Source: Streptomyces sp. H27-H5
GTDB taxonomy: Bacteria > Actinomycetota > Actinomycetes > Streptomycetales > Streptomycetaceae
Length of the DNA: 64,000 bases
Direction of reading: 5' to 3'
Assembly: GCF_026627505.1 (NCBI RefSeq)
Contig: NZ_JAPNLK010000021.1
Location: forward strand, 43,027 to 107,026
In this document: one piece after another, positions 17,216-26,343 of the stretch
Layout: every line of letters begins with the position of its first letter
Position numbering within the stretch: position 1 is the first letter of the stretch
Program-made: the position numbers and the translations under genes
The notes under the pieces: model-generated
What the model saw: only the letters and a program-made list of their open reading frames with translations
Told to the model about the DNA's origin: nothing
Database searches by the model: none

Positions 17216-17491
17216 CTAGCGAGGCTCGTGGGCCGCCTCGCGACAGGCACCATTGGCGGCGCCACCGGAGACACCGGCGGCAGTCAGGCCGTTCACGCAC
17301 CCCTGTACGTCTCCCGATACGCCACGGGTGCAGGCGGACGTGACGGCGTCGGTGACCTGGACACCCGTCCTCTCCGCAGTCTTCGTACAGGCCGGGATGT
17401 CCGTGGGCGCGGCGTGGACGGCGGGGGCCAGGCCGCCGAGCGCGAGGGCCAGACCGGCGAGGACGCCTGCGGTGCGGGTCGACGCGCGCAT
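17216..17491 (-). CDS. Small secreted protein with four cysteines
   Basis: This 91-residue product begins with a clear signal peptide (MRASTRTAGVLAGLALALGG, cleavage after AVHA near residue 27). The mature part is short, Ala/Gly/Thr-rich, with four Cys that could form two disulfides. ATG 17491 is preferred because the signal peptide then starts at residue 1; a GGAGAG site lies about 12 bases upstream. No family was recognised. It is oriented toward the kinase-like gene. Confidence 0.65.
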   Translation of the reverse strand: MRASTRTAGVLAGLALALGGLAPAVHAAPTDIPACTKTAERTGVQVTDAVTSACTRGVSGDVQGCVNGLTAAGVSGGAANGACREAAHEPR

Positions 17492-17751
17492 GCGACGCAC
17501 CTGCTCTCCGGGGACTCGGGGCTCGGGGTACCGGCCCGGCGGGGGCCGGTGCTTCCTTACCCCTTCGACGCTAGACCAGCCCCCCGGCGCCCGCACCCGA
17601 GGGCCCGGGATACGGGGCGACCTGGTCTCCCTCCATCGCGGCAGCAGCCCGGCCCCCCATCCGGTCCGAGCGGAGGTCGTTCTTCACCGGCTGACGACAC
17701 TGGTCTGCACCAGCATGCGAGGCGCGGCAGCACTGGGTGGGTGTGCGGAGT

Positions 17752-18279
17752 TCACGGCCCGTCCGGGACACCGAGCGGCACGGTGAACCGCGACTGCCAG
17801 CCTTCCTCCGTCAACACCACCAACTGGACCGCCGCCGCACGGGCGGGCAGTGGCAGCAGGTTGTCGATCGCAGCGCGGACATGGGCGGCAGTCGTCGGGT
17901 TGTCCGCGCCCAGGGCGACAGTGACATGGGCGGCGGGCCGCGCTCCGAAGCGGCCCCCGTACGGGCGCGACCCGGGCCACTGCGCGCGGAACGCGTCGAC
18001 GATCGCTTGGAGTCCCGGAACGGTGACGGCGATGAAGCCGGGCTCCGTCGCGACCTCCTCCAGGAGCAGATCAGCCGCCGGAAAACTCGCCGCCAGGGAA
18101 CGCACGTCCTTCTCGTCCTGGCCCGTCAGTGCCGATGCCGGCACGAACGGGTAGAGGAGCGAGACGTGCGCCGGCACCCCACGACGCACCAGAGCCGGGT
18201 CGATACCCGACGCCGCGTCAAGGAGCGGGGCGGCATCGGGCAAGACAATGACGACGGCGGTGGTCCCTGGATCTGGCAT
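17752..18279 (-). CDS. 2'-5' RNA ligase / 2H phosphoesterase family protein
   Basis: A 175-residue protein with the two His-x-Ser/Thr motifs of the 2H superfamily: PAHVSLLYPF near residue 40 and AAHVTVALGADN near residue 118. The family cleaves or ligates 2',5' and cyclic phosphodiester bonds in RNA or nucleotides. ATG 18279 gives a product matching the family N-terminus; no strong ribosome site is visible, and a start further upstream is possible. Stand-alone gene. Confidence 0.85.
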   Translation of the reverse strand: MPDPGTTAVVIVLPDAAPLLDAASGIDPALVRRGVPAHVSLLYPFVPASALTGQDEKDVRSLAASFPAADLLLEEVATEPGFIAVTVPGLQAIVDAFRAQWPGSRPYGGRFGARPAAHVTVALGADNPTTAAHVRAAIDNLLPLPARAAAVQLVVLTEEGWQSRFTVPLGVPDGP

Positions 18280-18593
18280 GCCGTCATCATCGCAGCCGGT
18301 CCGAATACTGCGCCCATCGCACTTCGAGGGAGGCGAGCTGGGCATGGTCAAGGCGGTCAGTCTGGTCGCGGTGGTGTCTGTCAGCGTGGGGGCTTGGCCC
18401 TTGGCTCATGCAGGCATCTTCGCCCAGGCGGTCAAGTTCACCGCAACCGAACTACCAGAGAGCCTTCAGGTGCGATGTGAGGGAAGGTACCGCTTCGTCG
18501 GACGCACGTGTGAGAGACTCTGCGGCACCTGCATGTCATGTTCCGGACAATCGTGTACCAGTGCGGTGCACAAAGGAGAAGGGCTGCGACGCC
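18280..18593. other. Intergenic region between 2H and HAD-like genes
   Basis: A plus-strand frame from 18344 begins with a hydrophobic stretch (MVKAVSLVAVVSVSVGAW) but then runs out of frame into the next gene and lacks a good ribosome site. It is treated as non-coding with the promoters of the two divergent genes. Confidence 0.4.
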
Positions 18594-19220
18594 ATGAACG
18601 GATCCGCCTCGAAGAAGTTAAGCCGGGTGGGCCTCGCGCTCGGTGCGGCCCTGGCGTCGACCATGCTCTGTACCACGGTGAGTGCCGCGGCGCCCGGGGG
18701 CGTGGGCGGGGTCGCGGGTGTGGACTCCGTCGCGCGTACGGTGGGCCTGCGAGACTGCCCCGTCGTGTACTTCGATCTGGGCGAGACCCTCGTGCACACC
18801 GCTGACGACGGCAGCATCACCTACCAGTCCGGAGCGGCCTCGTACCTGCGCGCCCTGCGTGAGCGCCACATCAGAATCGGGCTGATCACCAACGTGCCGC
18901 CCTCCTGGGGCGCGACTGACGCCGAGCGTGCCGCCAGGCTGAAGAAGGAAGTCGACGCTACCTGGAAGGGACCTGAGCCCTTCGCGTGGAAGGACTTCGG
19001 CGGCCGGATCCTGACCCCCCGCACCGAGGTGGAGCGCAAACCGGCTCCCGCTCTCTGGCAGCGCGCGAGGGCCGAGTCGGGGTCCTGCCGGCTCGTCTTT
19101 CAGGCGGAGACGACCGAAGAGGTCAAGGTCGCCGCCTCGCTGGGCTATGTGCCGTACCAGGTCGGACAGCCCCACCGACCCGCGTTCCTCCCGGTCGCCC
19201 TGGTCCGACTCCTCGGATAG
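18594..19220 (+). CDS. Secreted HAD-like hydrolase family protein
   Basis: A 208-residue protein with an N-terminal signal peptide (residues 1-31, ending in VSAAAPGG). The mature part starts the HAD fold: VVYFDLGETLVHT is motif I with Asp nucleophile position but DLGET instead of DxDGT; HIRIGLITNVPPSWG is motif II (Thr/Asn); the Lys in VERKPAPALWQRA is motif III; LVFQAETTEEVKVAASLGY fits the end. The second catalytic Asp of motif I is replaced by Gly, so phosphatase activity is doubtful. AAAGGAG lies upstream of the ATG. Confidence 0.75.
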   Translation: MNGSASKKLSRVGLALGAALASTMLCTTVSAAAPGGVGGVAGVDSVARTVGLRDCPVVYFDLGETLVHTADDGSITYQSGAASYLRALRERHIRIGLITNVPPSWGATDAERAARLKKEVDATWKGPEPFAWKDFGGRILTPRTEVERKPAPALWQRARAESGSCRLVFQAETTEEVKVAASLGYVPYQVGQPHRPAFLPVALVRLLG

Positions 19221-19398
19221 CCGGCAGGGAGCGCGGCGGCCACGGTGACCACGGCGCCCATCACGGTCACCTGAGTGGTGCACAGGCTGGTGAGGTCTTT
19301 CCCCCGGCCGCTGTACCCACGATGGAGAGAGAACCACTGCCCAATAAGCGGAGCAGTGGGCGGCGGGGACACGACCCGGCCGGACCGGCCGGCCGCGC

Positions 19399-20094
19399 TT
19401 GTCCGCCGCCGGGGCGTCGCACGACGGTGCCGGTGTGGACCTTTTCACCCGTTCCTGGACGGCGTTGCGCACGGCGGTCGCCGAGATCCCGGATCCGGAC
19501 TTCGCGCGGCCGTCGGGTTGCGCGGGCTGGCTCGTACGGGACCTCGTGTGCCACCTGGTCATCGATGCCCAGGACGTTCTGATCACCCTCGCCACCCCCG
19601 CCGCGACGAACCCGACCGTCGACGCGGTGACCTACTGGCACGCCCAGGACCAACCCCCGACCGACGAGGATCCGCTCGACGCCCTCACCGTCCGGCTGGC
19701 CGCCGCGTACGGGGACCCGCACCTGCTCCGGTTCCACCTCGACGACGTCGGCTCCGCCGCCGGCCGCGCCGCCGAACTCGCCGATCCGCGGGCCCGGGTG
19801 GGTACGCGCGACGAGGTCCTCACCGTGGGCGACTACCTCGGCGCGTACGTCCTGGAATGGACGCTGCACCACCTCGACCTGATCGCCCACCTCCCCAACG
19901 CGCGGATCCTGCCGCCCGAGGAGAGCATGGCCCGCTCCCGCGCCATGCTGGAGCGGATCGCCGGCGCGGCGTTCCCGACGTCGTTCACCGACCGGGACGC
20001 ACTCCTGGTCGGCACCGGCCGCATCGCGCCCACCGACGCGCAGCGGGCCGAACTACGCGACACCGCGGTGAGGTTCCCGCTCGTCCTGGGCTGA
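19399..20094 (+). CDS. Maleylpyruvate isomerase N-terminal domain protein
   Basis: A 231-residue MDMPI-like protein. Family marks are DFARPSGCAGWLVRDLVCHLV near residues 35-55 and YVLEWTLHHLDLIAHLPN near 155-172, with His residues in the position of metal ligands. Function probably cytoplasmic thiol-dependent chemistry, substrate unknown. TTG 19399 is the longest plausible start; GTG 19435 is an alternative and no strong ribosome site decides between them. It is a different subgroup from the MDMPI protein at the left edge. Confidence 0.8.
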   Translation: MSAAGASHDGAGVDLFTRSWTALRTAVAEIPDPDFARPSGCAGWLVRDLVCHLVIDAQDVLITLATPAATNPTVDAVTYWHAQDQPPTDEDPLDALTVRLAAAYGDPHLLRFHLDDVGSAAGRAAELADPRARVGTRDEVLTVGDYLGAYVLEWTLHHLDLIAHLPNARILPPEESMARSRAMLERIAGAAFPTSFTDRDALLVGTGRIAPTDAQRAELRDTAVRFPLVLG

Positions 20095-20099
20095 TCCGG

Positions 20100-20120
20100 C
20101 CCCGCCGGGCATTGGCGGGG
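20100..20120. terminator. Short hairpin terminator
   Basis: CCCCGCC and GGCGGGG form a seven-base GC stem with a short loop six bases after the MDMPI-like gene stop. Probable terminator. Confidence 0.5.
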
Positions 20121-20482
20121 ACTCCGAGCGGAACACCGGCCGATGGTCCGTTGGTCTTCACGCCGGAGCCCGTGGAACTGTACTCCTTCGCTGCGGAGCG
20201 CGAGCGGCTGTCCACTTCTCCTGAGTCAGGAATCGTCCGGGTGCTCCAGGCCCGGCTTCGCGATGCCAAGAGCGTAGACATGCTGTGCTGTGTGCTGCTG
20301 TGTGCTGCGCCTGATCGCGCGACTCAAGTGGCCTGCGCCGTCTGCTGTTCGGGCTCTTCGCAGTGACGGCCGAGCCGGAGCCGCAGGACTTCCGGCCGCG
20401 CCCTCGGTGTGGTCGCCCCGTCGGGCAGCCGCACCACATTGCGTAGCCTGGCCCCCTTGCAACGGCGCGTACGGGGAGCGGC
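20121..20482. other. Gene-free stretch with GTGCTG-rich run
   Basis: No gene was recognised. Around 20279-20311 there is a simple run of GCTGTGTGCTGCTGTGTGCTG type. The right end has GGGGAGC, the ribosome site of the next gene. Confidence 0.45.
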
Positions 20483-21253
20483 ATGAGGCATCAGCAGGTG
20501 TTGGACAAGCTGGCCGCACGGGGGCACGTACGGGCGCTGGACGAGGATCTGGCACGCCAGGTGGCTCACCAGATGAGCTACCCGGGCTGCTCGCACGAGG
20601 ACGTGGCCCGCGCGGTGATTCCCCCGATCCTCGCCCGGTGGCGCTGCCTGCTCGAATCCGAGGAGGCGCGCCCCGCGACGAAGGACGTGGTCCGAGTCGC
20701 GCTCGCCACGCTTCTGCACAAGTACGGTTTCCAGGATCCGGCGATCACCGCGGAGGCGATCGCGGCGGTGGACGCGCTCAACGACGCGGTAGTGCTCTCA
20801 GACGCCTTCGAACGACAGTCTGCAGACATCAAGAAACTGCTGCGCACGGCGCCGACTCCGCTGTCCCGCCGACCCGGTTCACCCCGGTCCGTCACTTTCC
20901 TGCGGGTCGGCGACGTTCTGTCGATCGAACTGAGAGGGCACTTCCAAGCCGCGTACGTGCGGCAGGTGACCGGCTTGAACGAAACCCCGGTGATCGAGTT
21001 CTACGCCGGCGCTTTCACCCGGCCGCCCGAACTCGCCGACCTCGCGGGCCGTGAGGCGGCACGGCCAGGCGGGCGGGCACGCTTCTCGGTCGACGGCCTC
21101 ACCTACCTGCCCGACCCCGCCCACCAGGTCCGCGCGGTCGCCGCCGCACACGGGGAAGGGCCGCACGGCGGCGAGCCCGGCCCCAGCCAGGGCCTGCACA
21201 CGATCACGGACATCCTCACCCTGCAGCGGCACATGGACGAACTCATCGCATAG
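20483..21253 (+). CDS. Hypothetical protein, actinomycete type
   Basis: A 256-residue protein with no family that I recognise. The N-terminal half is helical (LDKLAARGHVRALDEDLARQ, then YPGCSHEDVARAVIPPILAR), the middle has FERQSADIKKLLR, and the C-terminal half is strand-rich (VTFLRVGDVLSIELRG, then VIEFYAGAF), ending in a helix. No signal peptide or membrane segment. The ATG has GGGGAG upstream and codon bias is strong, so it is a real gene. Confidence 0.6.
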   Translation: MRHQQVLDKLAARGHVRALDEDLARQVAHQMSYPGCSHEDVARAVIPPILARWRCLLESEEARPATKDVVRVALATLLHKYGFQDPAITAEAIAAVDALNDAVVLSDAFERQSADIKKLLRTAPTPLSRRPGSPRSVTFLRVGDVLSIELRGHFQAAYVRQVTGLNETPVIEFYAGAFTRPPELADLAGREAARPGGRARFSVDGLTYLPDPAHQVRAVAAAHGEGPHGGEPGPSQGLHTITDILTLQRHMDELIA

Positions 21254-21510
21254 AAACGGCCAAAGGCTACCGGTGCCCCCACCCGCGCCGCGCTCGCTCT
21301 GGTGGACTCGCTGCCGCAGGTCACGGTCCCACCGGCCGAGGTACGGCGAGCTCATTGCCGCCCCCCGAGCTGGGTTCCCGGCGTGGTGACGCGAAACGCC
21401 ACGACGACAGATAACTGAACGGGGACGGAGCGAAGGCCCGTTGCTCTACTTTGCAGCCGCCACGGCCTGTAACCGGCGTGCGGTGTGGAATCTGGCGCGG
21501 TGCTCCCTGT

Positions 21511-22416
21511 TCAGTCTGCCAGGCGGGCGAGGGCCAGCGCGTGGGCCTGGGCGAGGGAGTCGGCAGCAGCGCAAGGGATGTCCGGCTGCACGCCGATGCC
21601 CTCCCAGTTGGTGCCGGAGACGGGGTTGATGGCGCGCCCCATGGGGATGGTGACTTCCAGGTGTGGGTGCACCGTCCAGCCCCTGCACGGATGTGCGCCG
21701 CCGCGGGTGCGCTCGCCGACGACCACGGCGCGGCCGAGCTGCTGGAGGTCGTACGCCAGCTCCTCAGCGGCAGAGAAGGTGCTGTCGCTGGACAGCACGT
21801 ACAACGGCTTGCTGCCACCGAAGCGCGCGCCGGGAACGTGAGGCAGGCTCCACGACTGCTCGCTGCGCCCGCCGTCGCGCCAGTTCATGGTGTTGAGGTG
21901 GGTGCGCTCGTCGAGCAGGTAGCTGCAGACGAAGGCGACCGTGTCCGGGTCGCCGCCCCGGTTGCCGCGAAGGTCGATGATCAGCGCCTGGGCGCGGGAG
22001 GCCAGGGTGAGCGCGGCGCCCAGCGGTTCGGCGGCCCACTCCAGGGGAAACAGCATCGGCGCCAGCTCCACCACGGCGACCCCTCCGTCGAGCAACTGCA
22101 CCCGGGGCGCACCGCCCAGCGTGCTGTCGAAGTCCCGCCGCATGGCGTCCAAGGTGGCCGCCCCCTGCTTCGGGGACACCGGATCGGCGTGGTGCTTCAG
22201 TCTCAGGTGTCGGTCGCCGTTGACGGACTGCAGGTCCGCGGTGACCAACCGGGCGAGCTCCTCGGCGCCGTCGACGTCGTAGGCGCCCTCGACGAGGCGT
22301 CGTTGCAGCAGGCCGGCGAGCTGCTCGGCTATCTCGGGGAAAACGTAATGTTCGGTCAGGAGTTGGACTGTCTCGTCGACAACCGGGGCCGTCTGAAGCT
22401 TCGTTGAAGTCGTCAC
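21511..22416 (-). CDS. S41 family peptidase
   Basis: A 301-residue peptidase of the IRBP/tail-specific-protease type. A helical N-terminal domain (residues 1-70) precedes the catalytic domain: ALIIDLRGNRGGDPDTVAF near 144-162 is a family hallmark, and PLYVLSSDSTFSAAEELAYD places the likely catalytic Ser at 215. GERTRGGAHP and NWEGIGVQPDI are further conserved segments. No signal peptide is visible, so it may be cytoplasmic. Start GTG 22416; no clear ribosome site. It is divergent from the ArsR gene and could be its target. Confidence 0.88.
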   Translation of the reverse strand: MTTSTKLQTAPVVDETVQLLTEHYVFPEIAEQLAGLLQRRLVEGAYDVDGAEELARLVTADLQSVNGDRHLRLKHHADPVSPKQGAATLDAMRRDFDSTLGGAPRVQLLDGGVAVVELAPMLFPLEWAAEPLGAALTLASRAQALIIDLRGNRGGDPDTVAFVCSYLLDERTHLNTMNWRDGGRSEQSWSLPHVPGARFGGSKPLYVLSSDSTFSAAEELAYDLQQLGRAVVVGERTRGGAHPCRGWTVHPHLEVTIPMGRAINPVSGTNWEGIGVQPDIPCAAADSLAQAHALALARLAD

Positions 22417-22438
22417 GGCAGGGAGTAGAGCATCGCCC

Positions 22439-22465
22439 TTGCGAAAGCGTCAACAACTTTAGACA
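22439..22465 (+). promoter_or_regulatory. Candidate leaderless promoter for ArsR-type gene
   Basis: TTGCGA at 22439-22444 and TAGACA at 22460-22465 could be -35 and -10 boxes (15-base spacer, somewhat short). Transcription would then start close to ATG 22474, giving a leaderless mRNA, which fits the lack of a ribosome site. Confidence 0.35.
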
Positions 22466-22473
22466 CTTTGGGT

Positions 22474-23016
22474 ATGCGTGATCAGCCTACCCATCTGCCA
22501 CCCCCCGAGGATGTTCTGGAGATCGGTGCGCCAGAGCAGTTCGCGGCACTCGCCCACCCGTTGCGCCAGCGGTTGCTCTTCGCCCTAGGGCACCGGCCCG
22601 CGACCGTCAGGCAGCTTGCGGCGCAACTCGACGCGAAGAAGGGCAACGTGGCACACCACCTCAAAGTGCTCCGCGAAGCCGGGCTGATCCACATCGCCGA
22701 GACCCGCCAGGTCCGCGGCGGCACCGAGCAGTACTACCAGCGCACGGCCCGCCACATGGTCGTCTCCGAACCTCAAGCGGCAGGCACCGCAGCGATGTTC
22801 ACCGCGTTCGCCCAGGAGCTGGACCTCTCACCCGCCGAGAGCCACCTGACACTGCGCCACCTGCACCTGAGCCCCACGAAGGCGAAAGAACTCGGCGAGA
22901 CCCTCGCCAAACTGGTCGACGAAGCCGAAGAGGAGGCAGAAGGCCGGCCCCTGCACGGCGTGTTGGTGGCGCTCTATCAGCAGGCCCTGCCGGCCGGCAC
23001 CATCAGTTCCGCCTAG
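22474..23016 (+). CDS. ArsR-family winged-helix transcriptional regulator
   Basis: A 180-residue regulator. The N-terminal winged helix runs FAALAHPLRQRLLFALGHRP, ATVRQLAAQLDAKKGNVAHH and LKVLREAGLIHIAETRQVRG, followed by EQYYQRTARHM. A helical C-terminal part (HLHLSPTKAKELGETLAKL, EAEEEAEGRPLHG) probably dimerises. No Cys-rich metal site is seen, so the signal is unknown. ATG 22474 is preferred over TTG 22468. It may repress itself and the divergent peptidase gene. Confidence 0.85.
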   Translation: MRDQPTHLPPPEDVLEIGAPEQFAALAHPLRQRLLFALGHRPATVRQLAAQLDAKKGNVAHHLKVLREAGLIHIAETRQVRGGTEQYYQRTARHMVVSEPQAAGTAAMFTAFAQELDLSPAESHLTLRHLHLSPTKAKELGETLAKLVDEAEEEAEGRPLHGVLVALYQQALPAGTISSA

Positions 23017-23203
23017 CGGTACCAACCTCAGGCGCCAACCTCACGAGACAGCACGGCCAGGCCACCCCTGGTGAAGGCGGGCGGCACCACGGCTCAGCCG
23101 AGGTCGCCGCCTCGGTGGCGGGCCTGCAGGCCAACGTGCAGGCCGCCTTCACCGCCCGGACCGTGCGGGCGGGCGGTGACCGGCATCCGGAACGTAGCCG
23201 ACG

Positions 23204-24478
23204 TCACCGCCCTCGCCCCCGGCCCTCCTGGCTGCTCTTCCCTGGCGCTTCTCCGGATGCGGGCCAGGGGGTGTGGTCGGGCCAGGGGATGTCGGTGGCG
23301 ACCGGTGTCGTGTAGTCGATGCCGGGTACGGAGAATCCGTACAGGCGTCGGACCTCGGCGCGGAACCAGTCGAGGTTGGCCAGGTCGGCGATCGTCGCCG
23401 TGGTGGCGGACTCCCAGCGTTCAGCGACGGCCGCTTGGACGTCGTCGGTCAGTTCGAAGGTGTCCAGGCGGATCCGGCCCTCGTCGTCCAGGTCGAGCGG
23501 CGCGGCGCCGGTGAGCTGGTCCCAGAGGGCGGCGAGCTGGCGGATCGGCGGGACCAGGTCCTCGCCGAGGACGCCGCGCAACAGGCTGGTGTACAGGGCG
23601 ATGCCGGGGATCGCGGTGGAGGACTGGGTGACGGCGGCAGCATTGACGGAGGTCACGGCCCACCCACCCACCGTCTTGCCGAGCCGCTCGTTCAGGGTAC
23701 GTGCGGTGGCCTCCAGATCCGCCTTGGCCGCGCCGATGGTGCCCTGCCGGTAGATCGCCGCCGTCAGCGACGAGCCGATGTAGGACAGCGCGGCGGTGGC
23801 GAACCTGTTGGCAAGCAGCCCCCGCGCGGCAAGGTGGTCGATCCAGCGTTCCCAGTCCGCGCCGCCCATCACGGCCACGGTCTGCTCCACGTCGTCGCCC
23901 TCGGCCGGCCCGGTCTCCACCTCGCGGACCTCGGGAACACCCTCGTCGTCGAAGACGAGGGTCTTGGTGCGGTTCGCCTGGCCGATCGGCTTGAGGACCG
24001 AAGCGTAGGCGGTACCGGTGTCGGGGTCGATGCGCCGGGGCGCGGCCACCGAGTAGATCAGGTAGTCCAGTCGACCGCCGAAACGCTGCTCGATGAGATC
24101 GGCGACCTGATCCTTCAACGAGTCGGAGAACGCGTCGCCGTTGAGGAAGACCAGATCCCGACCGGCGGTGCGGGCGATGTCGGCGGTGGCCGCGGTGCGA
24201 TACCAGCCGGCCGTCGCGGTACGCCGCACGGTGGGGGCTTTCTCGAAGGACACCGCGATACCGCGGATCCCGGCGCGCTTGAGTCCGGCAAGCGTGGCCG
24301 CGAGGCCGTATCCGGCGGACGAGCCGATGACCAGCGCGACCGGCCCGTCGCCCTCCGGCACGCCGGAGGGGGCGGGGCACGCCTGCCACATGTCGGCCAC
24401 CAACTGCCGGCAGCCCGCCGGGTGGGAGTCGAGGAAGAGGAAGCCCCGGTTGCGGGGGGTGAGAACACGCTCGCTCAA
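23204..24478 (-). CDS. fabV: Trans-2-enoyl-CoA/ACP reductase, FabV type
   Basis: A 424-residue NADH-dependent enoyl reductase of the FabV/TER family. Marks: RNRGFLFLDSHPAGC near the start, VALVIGSSAGYGLAATLAGL as the NAD-binding loop, DYLIYSVAAPRR, and YIGSSLTAAIYRQGTIGAAK, which gives the Y-x8-K active-site pair typical of FabV. TTG 24478 is chosen because AAGGA lies eight bases before it and the product aligns with the usual FabV start (about 400 residues). The enzyme reduces the enoyl double bond in fatty acid synthesis. The last 25 residues are a low-complexity tail. Confidence 0.9.
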   Translation of the reverse strand: MSERVLTPRNRGFLFLDSHPAGCRQLVADMWQACPAPSGVPEGDGPVALVIGSSAGYGLAATLAGLKRAGIRGIAVSFEKAPTVRRTATAGWYRTAATADIARTAGRDLVFLNGDAFSDSLKDQVADLIEQRFGGRLDYLIYSVAAPRRIDPDTGTAYASVLKPIGQANRTKTLVFDDEGVPEVREVETGPAEGDDVEQTVAVMGGADWERWIDHLAARGLLANRFATAALSYIGSSLTAAIYRQGTIGAAKADLEATARTLNERLGKTVGGWAVTSVNAAAVTQSSTAIPGIALYTSLLRGVLGEDLVPPIRQLAALWDQLTGAAPLDLDDEGRIRLDTFELTDDVQAAVAERWESATTATIADLANLDWFRAEVRRLYGFSVPGIDYTTPVATDIPWPDHTPWPASGEAPGKSSQEGRGRGR

Positions 24479-24685
24479 GATGACAGTCCTTGGGTCGGCC
24501 GGGACACGGACGCGGCGACCAGCCCGGCCGGCCACGCCCGACCAGTCTGAGCCGGCTTCCCCACACGCGGTGGCCCCGACAGGAACAATGATCATGAGCC
24601 AGCCTTGGAGTGTTCCCCCACTGTGCCGATCGCGAAGATGGCCGACAGTCATGGGTCAACGATCAGATGATCCCAAGAGAATGGC

Positions 24686-25540
24686 TTAGCCCTGGTTCAG
24701 GTCGGTGTGAAGCAAGTGGTGGTCCGAGTACGGGCTGGGCCGGACGCGGTGCGTGCGCGCGGTGATGCCGCGCAGGAACATGTAGTCGAACGTGCTGTTC
24801 CAATCGGTGGTCGCCGCGCAGGCGTCGGTGCCGACGGTCGAGGGGTCGCATCCGGAGTCCGTGTCCGAGGCCAACGCCCACATCGGGCCGAGTTCGGGCG
24901 CGTCCGGCACGGCGTTGAAGTCGCCGAGGACGATCGCACGCTCGTGTCGGGCGACTTCCGCGGCGAGTACCCCCACCTGGCCCGCCCGCACCTCTTCCTG
25001 CCGGCGCTGGGCGAGATGGGTGTTGATGACGCGGACGGGCCGACCGCCCACCCGTGTGGTGACGGCCAGGTAACCGCGGTCCTCGGAGCCCCCGTCGGGG
25101 TATTCGACGCTCTCCCGGTCCGTCATCGGCGCCGCCGAGAGGATCGCCTGGCCGAAGCCGCCCGGCCGCCACGGCAGCCCCCCGCAGCGGTTCCAGTTCC
25201 GCAGGACCGAGCCGTACGCGACCCGGTAGACCAGCCCGTAGACCTCCTCCAGGTACGTGCGGATCTCCTCGACGTCACGTACGCATGCCTCCTGCAGGCC
25301 GATGACCTGCGGCGCGTACGTGGCGATCTCCGTCGCCCGGCCGAAGTTGTGCCCGCTCCCGCCGCACGGATTGCAGATGTTCCACGTGCCGACCCGGTCC
25401 GGTACGACTTCCTCGGCGGCGTCCAACGGCAGCGGCCTGGCGAGGGGGGCGCCACCGCTCGATCCGCTGGAGCCCAGGAGCAGCACCAGGCAGACCGCGG
25501 TCATCGCGCCCGCGGCCCACCGCGCGCCCCTTCTCGGCAC
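24686..25540 (-). CDS. Secreted endonuclease/exonuclease/phosphatase family protein
   Basis: A 284-residue protein with a signal peptide at residues 1-30 and a DNase I-like fold. Motifs in order: VGTWNICNPCGG, VIGLQEACVRDVEEI, VRVINTHLAQRR, AIVLGDFNAVPDAPEL, TFDYMFLRGI and SDHHLLHTDL, covering the usual Asn, Glu, His, Asp/Asn and Asp-His catalytic residues. It is an extracellular nuclease or phosphodiesterase. GTG 25540 is chosen for the strong GGGGAGG site five bases upstream. A related, truncated copy lies at about 42.6 kb. Confidence 0.88.
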   Translation of the reverse strand: MPRRGARWAAGAMTAVCLVLLLGSSGSSGGAPLARPLPLDAAEEVVPDRVGTWNICNPCGGSGHNFGRATEIATYAPQVIGLQEACVRDVEEIRTYLEEVYGLVYRVAYGSVLRNWNRCGGLPWRPGGFGQAILSAAPMTDRESVEYPDGGSEDRGYLAVTTRVGGRPVRVINTHLAQRRQEEVRAGQVGVLAAEVARHERAIVLGDFNAVPDAPELGPMWALASDTDSGCDPSTVGTDACAATTDWNSTFDYMFLRGITARTHRVRPSPYSDHHLLHTDLNQG

Positions 25541-25634
25541 GATCGCCTCCCCAAGGTTGACGCACATCATCACACGGCGCCCTCGACGCACCATCGAGGT
25601 GCTTCCCGGTCGGCCCGTCCGGCATCATCACGGC

Positions 25635-26216
25635 ATGATCGGCCATCGGATCACCCATCGCACGGCGAACGGCGTCCGCGTACCCGGCACCTGGCGGCAC
25701 GCGTTCATATGCAACGGCGGCTCCTACTTCCTCACGGACCTTTCCTTCACCCCCGCGGTCAAGATCTACCATTCGTATCCGCAGCGCGCGCTCGAAGACC
25801 CGGGCAAGCAGGCCCTGCGCAATGACTACCCCGCCCCGATCACCGTCGACGGCGCCACCTACCCGTCGGTGGCGCACGCCTACTGGGCCCGTTCCGTCGC
25901 CGATCCGGAGGCCCGGACCGCGGTCATGGCGGCGGAGTCGGGCGCGAAGGCCCGTACGGTCGCGGCCGCGGCGCCGCGGCGCGAAGGCTGGGAGCGGGTC
26001 CGGGCGGAGGTCATGGCCCGTCTGCTGCTCGTCAAGTACGAGCAGCACCCCGACCTCGCGGCGATCCTGCTCGCCACGGGGGACGCGACCGTGCTCTACG
26101 ACGACGTCTGCTCGGGTTTCTGGGGCGAGAACGGGGGCCGGGGCCGCAACTGGACGGGCCGCCTCCTGGAACTCGTCCGTTCCCAACTACTGGCCGGGCA
26201 GACCCTCGTCGACTGA
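25635..26216 (+). CDS. NADAR family protein (YbiA/DUF1768)
   Basis: A 193-residue protein of the NADAR family. Marks are IYHSYPQRALEDPGK, TYPSVAHAYWARSVADPEAR (the WPSVEHxFQA-like motif near residues 76-95), AKARTVAAAAPRREGWERVR and VKYEQHPDLAAILLATGD, ending VLYDDVCSGFWGENGG. NADAR proteins act on ADP-ribosyl or glycosidic bonds; some remove ADP-ribose from nucleic acid or process riboflavin intermediates. The gene is divergent from the nuclease gene. Confidence 0.85.
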   Translation: MIGHRITHRTANGVRVPGTWRHAFICNGGSYFLTDLSFTPAVKIYHSYPQRALEDPGKQALRNDYPAPITVDGATYPSVAHAYWARSVADPEARTAVMAAESGAKARTVAAAAPRREGWERVRAEVMARLLLVKYEQHPDLAAILLATGDATVLYDDVCSGFWGENGGRGRNWTGRLLELVRSQLLAGQTLVD

Positions 26217-26343
26217 CGGGGTGTCCACCCGCCGGGGGAGTGCGAAGACGCCCCCCGGCAAGGTGTTGACGAAAGGGACGGAGGCCCCCGCAGTGCCGGA
26301 GGACGCCCACGGGGAGCTTCGGGACGACGGATATCGTGCGGGC

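Noticed and set aside
18344..18805. Small secreted protein starting MVKAVSLVAVVS
   Set aside because: The hydrophobic start is tempting, but there is no ribosome site and the frame overlaps the HAD-like gene with non-coding composition.
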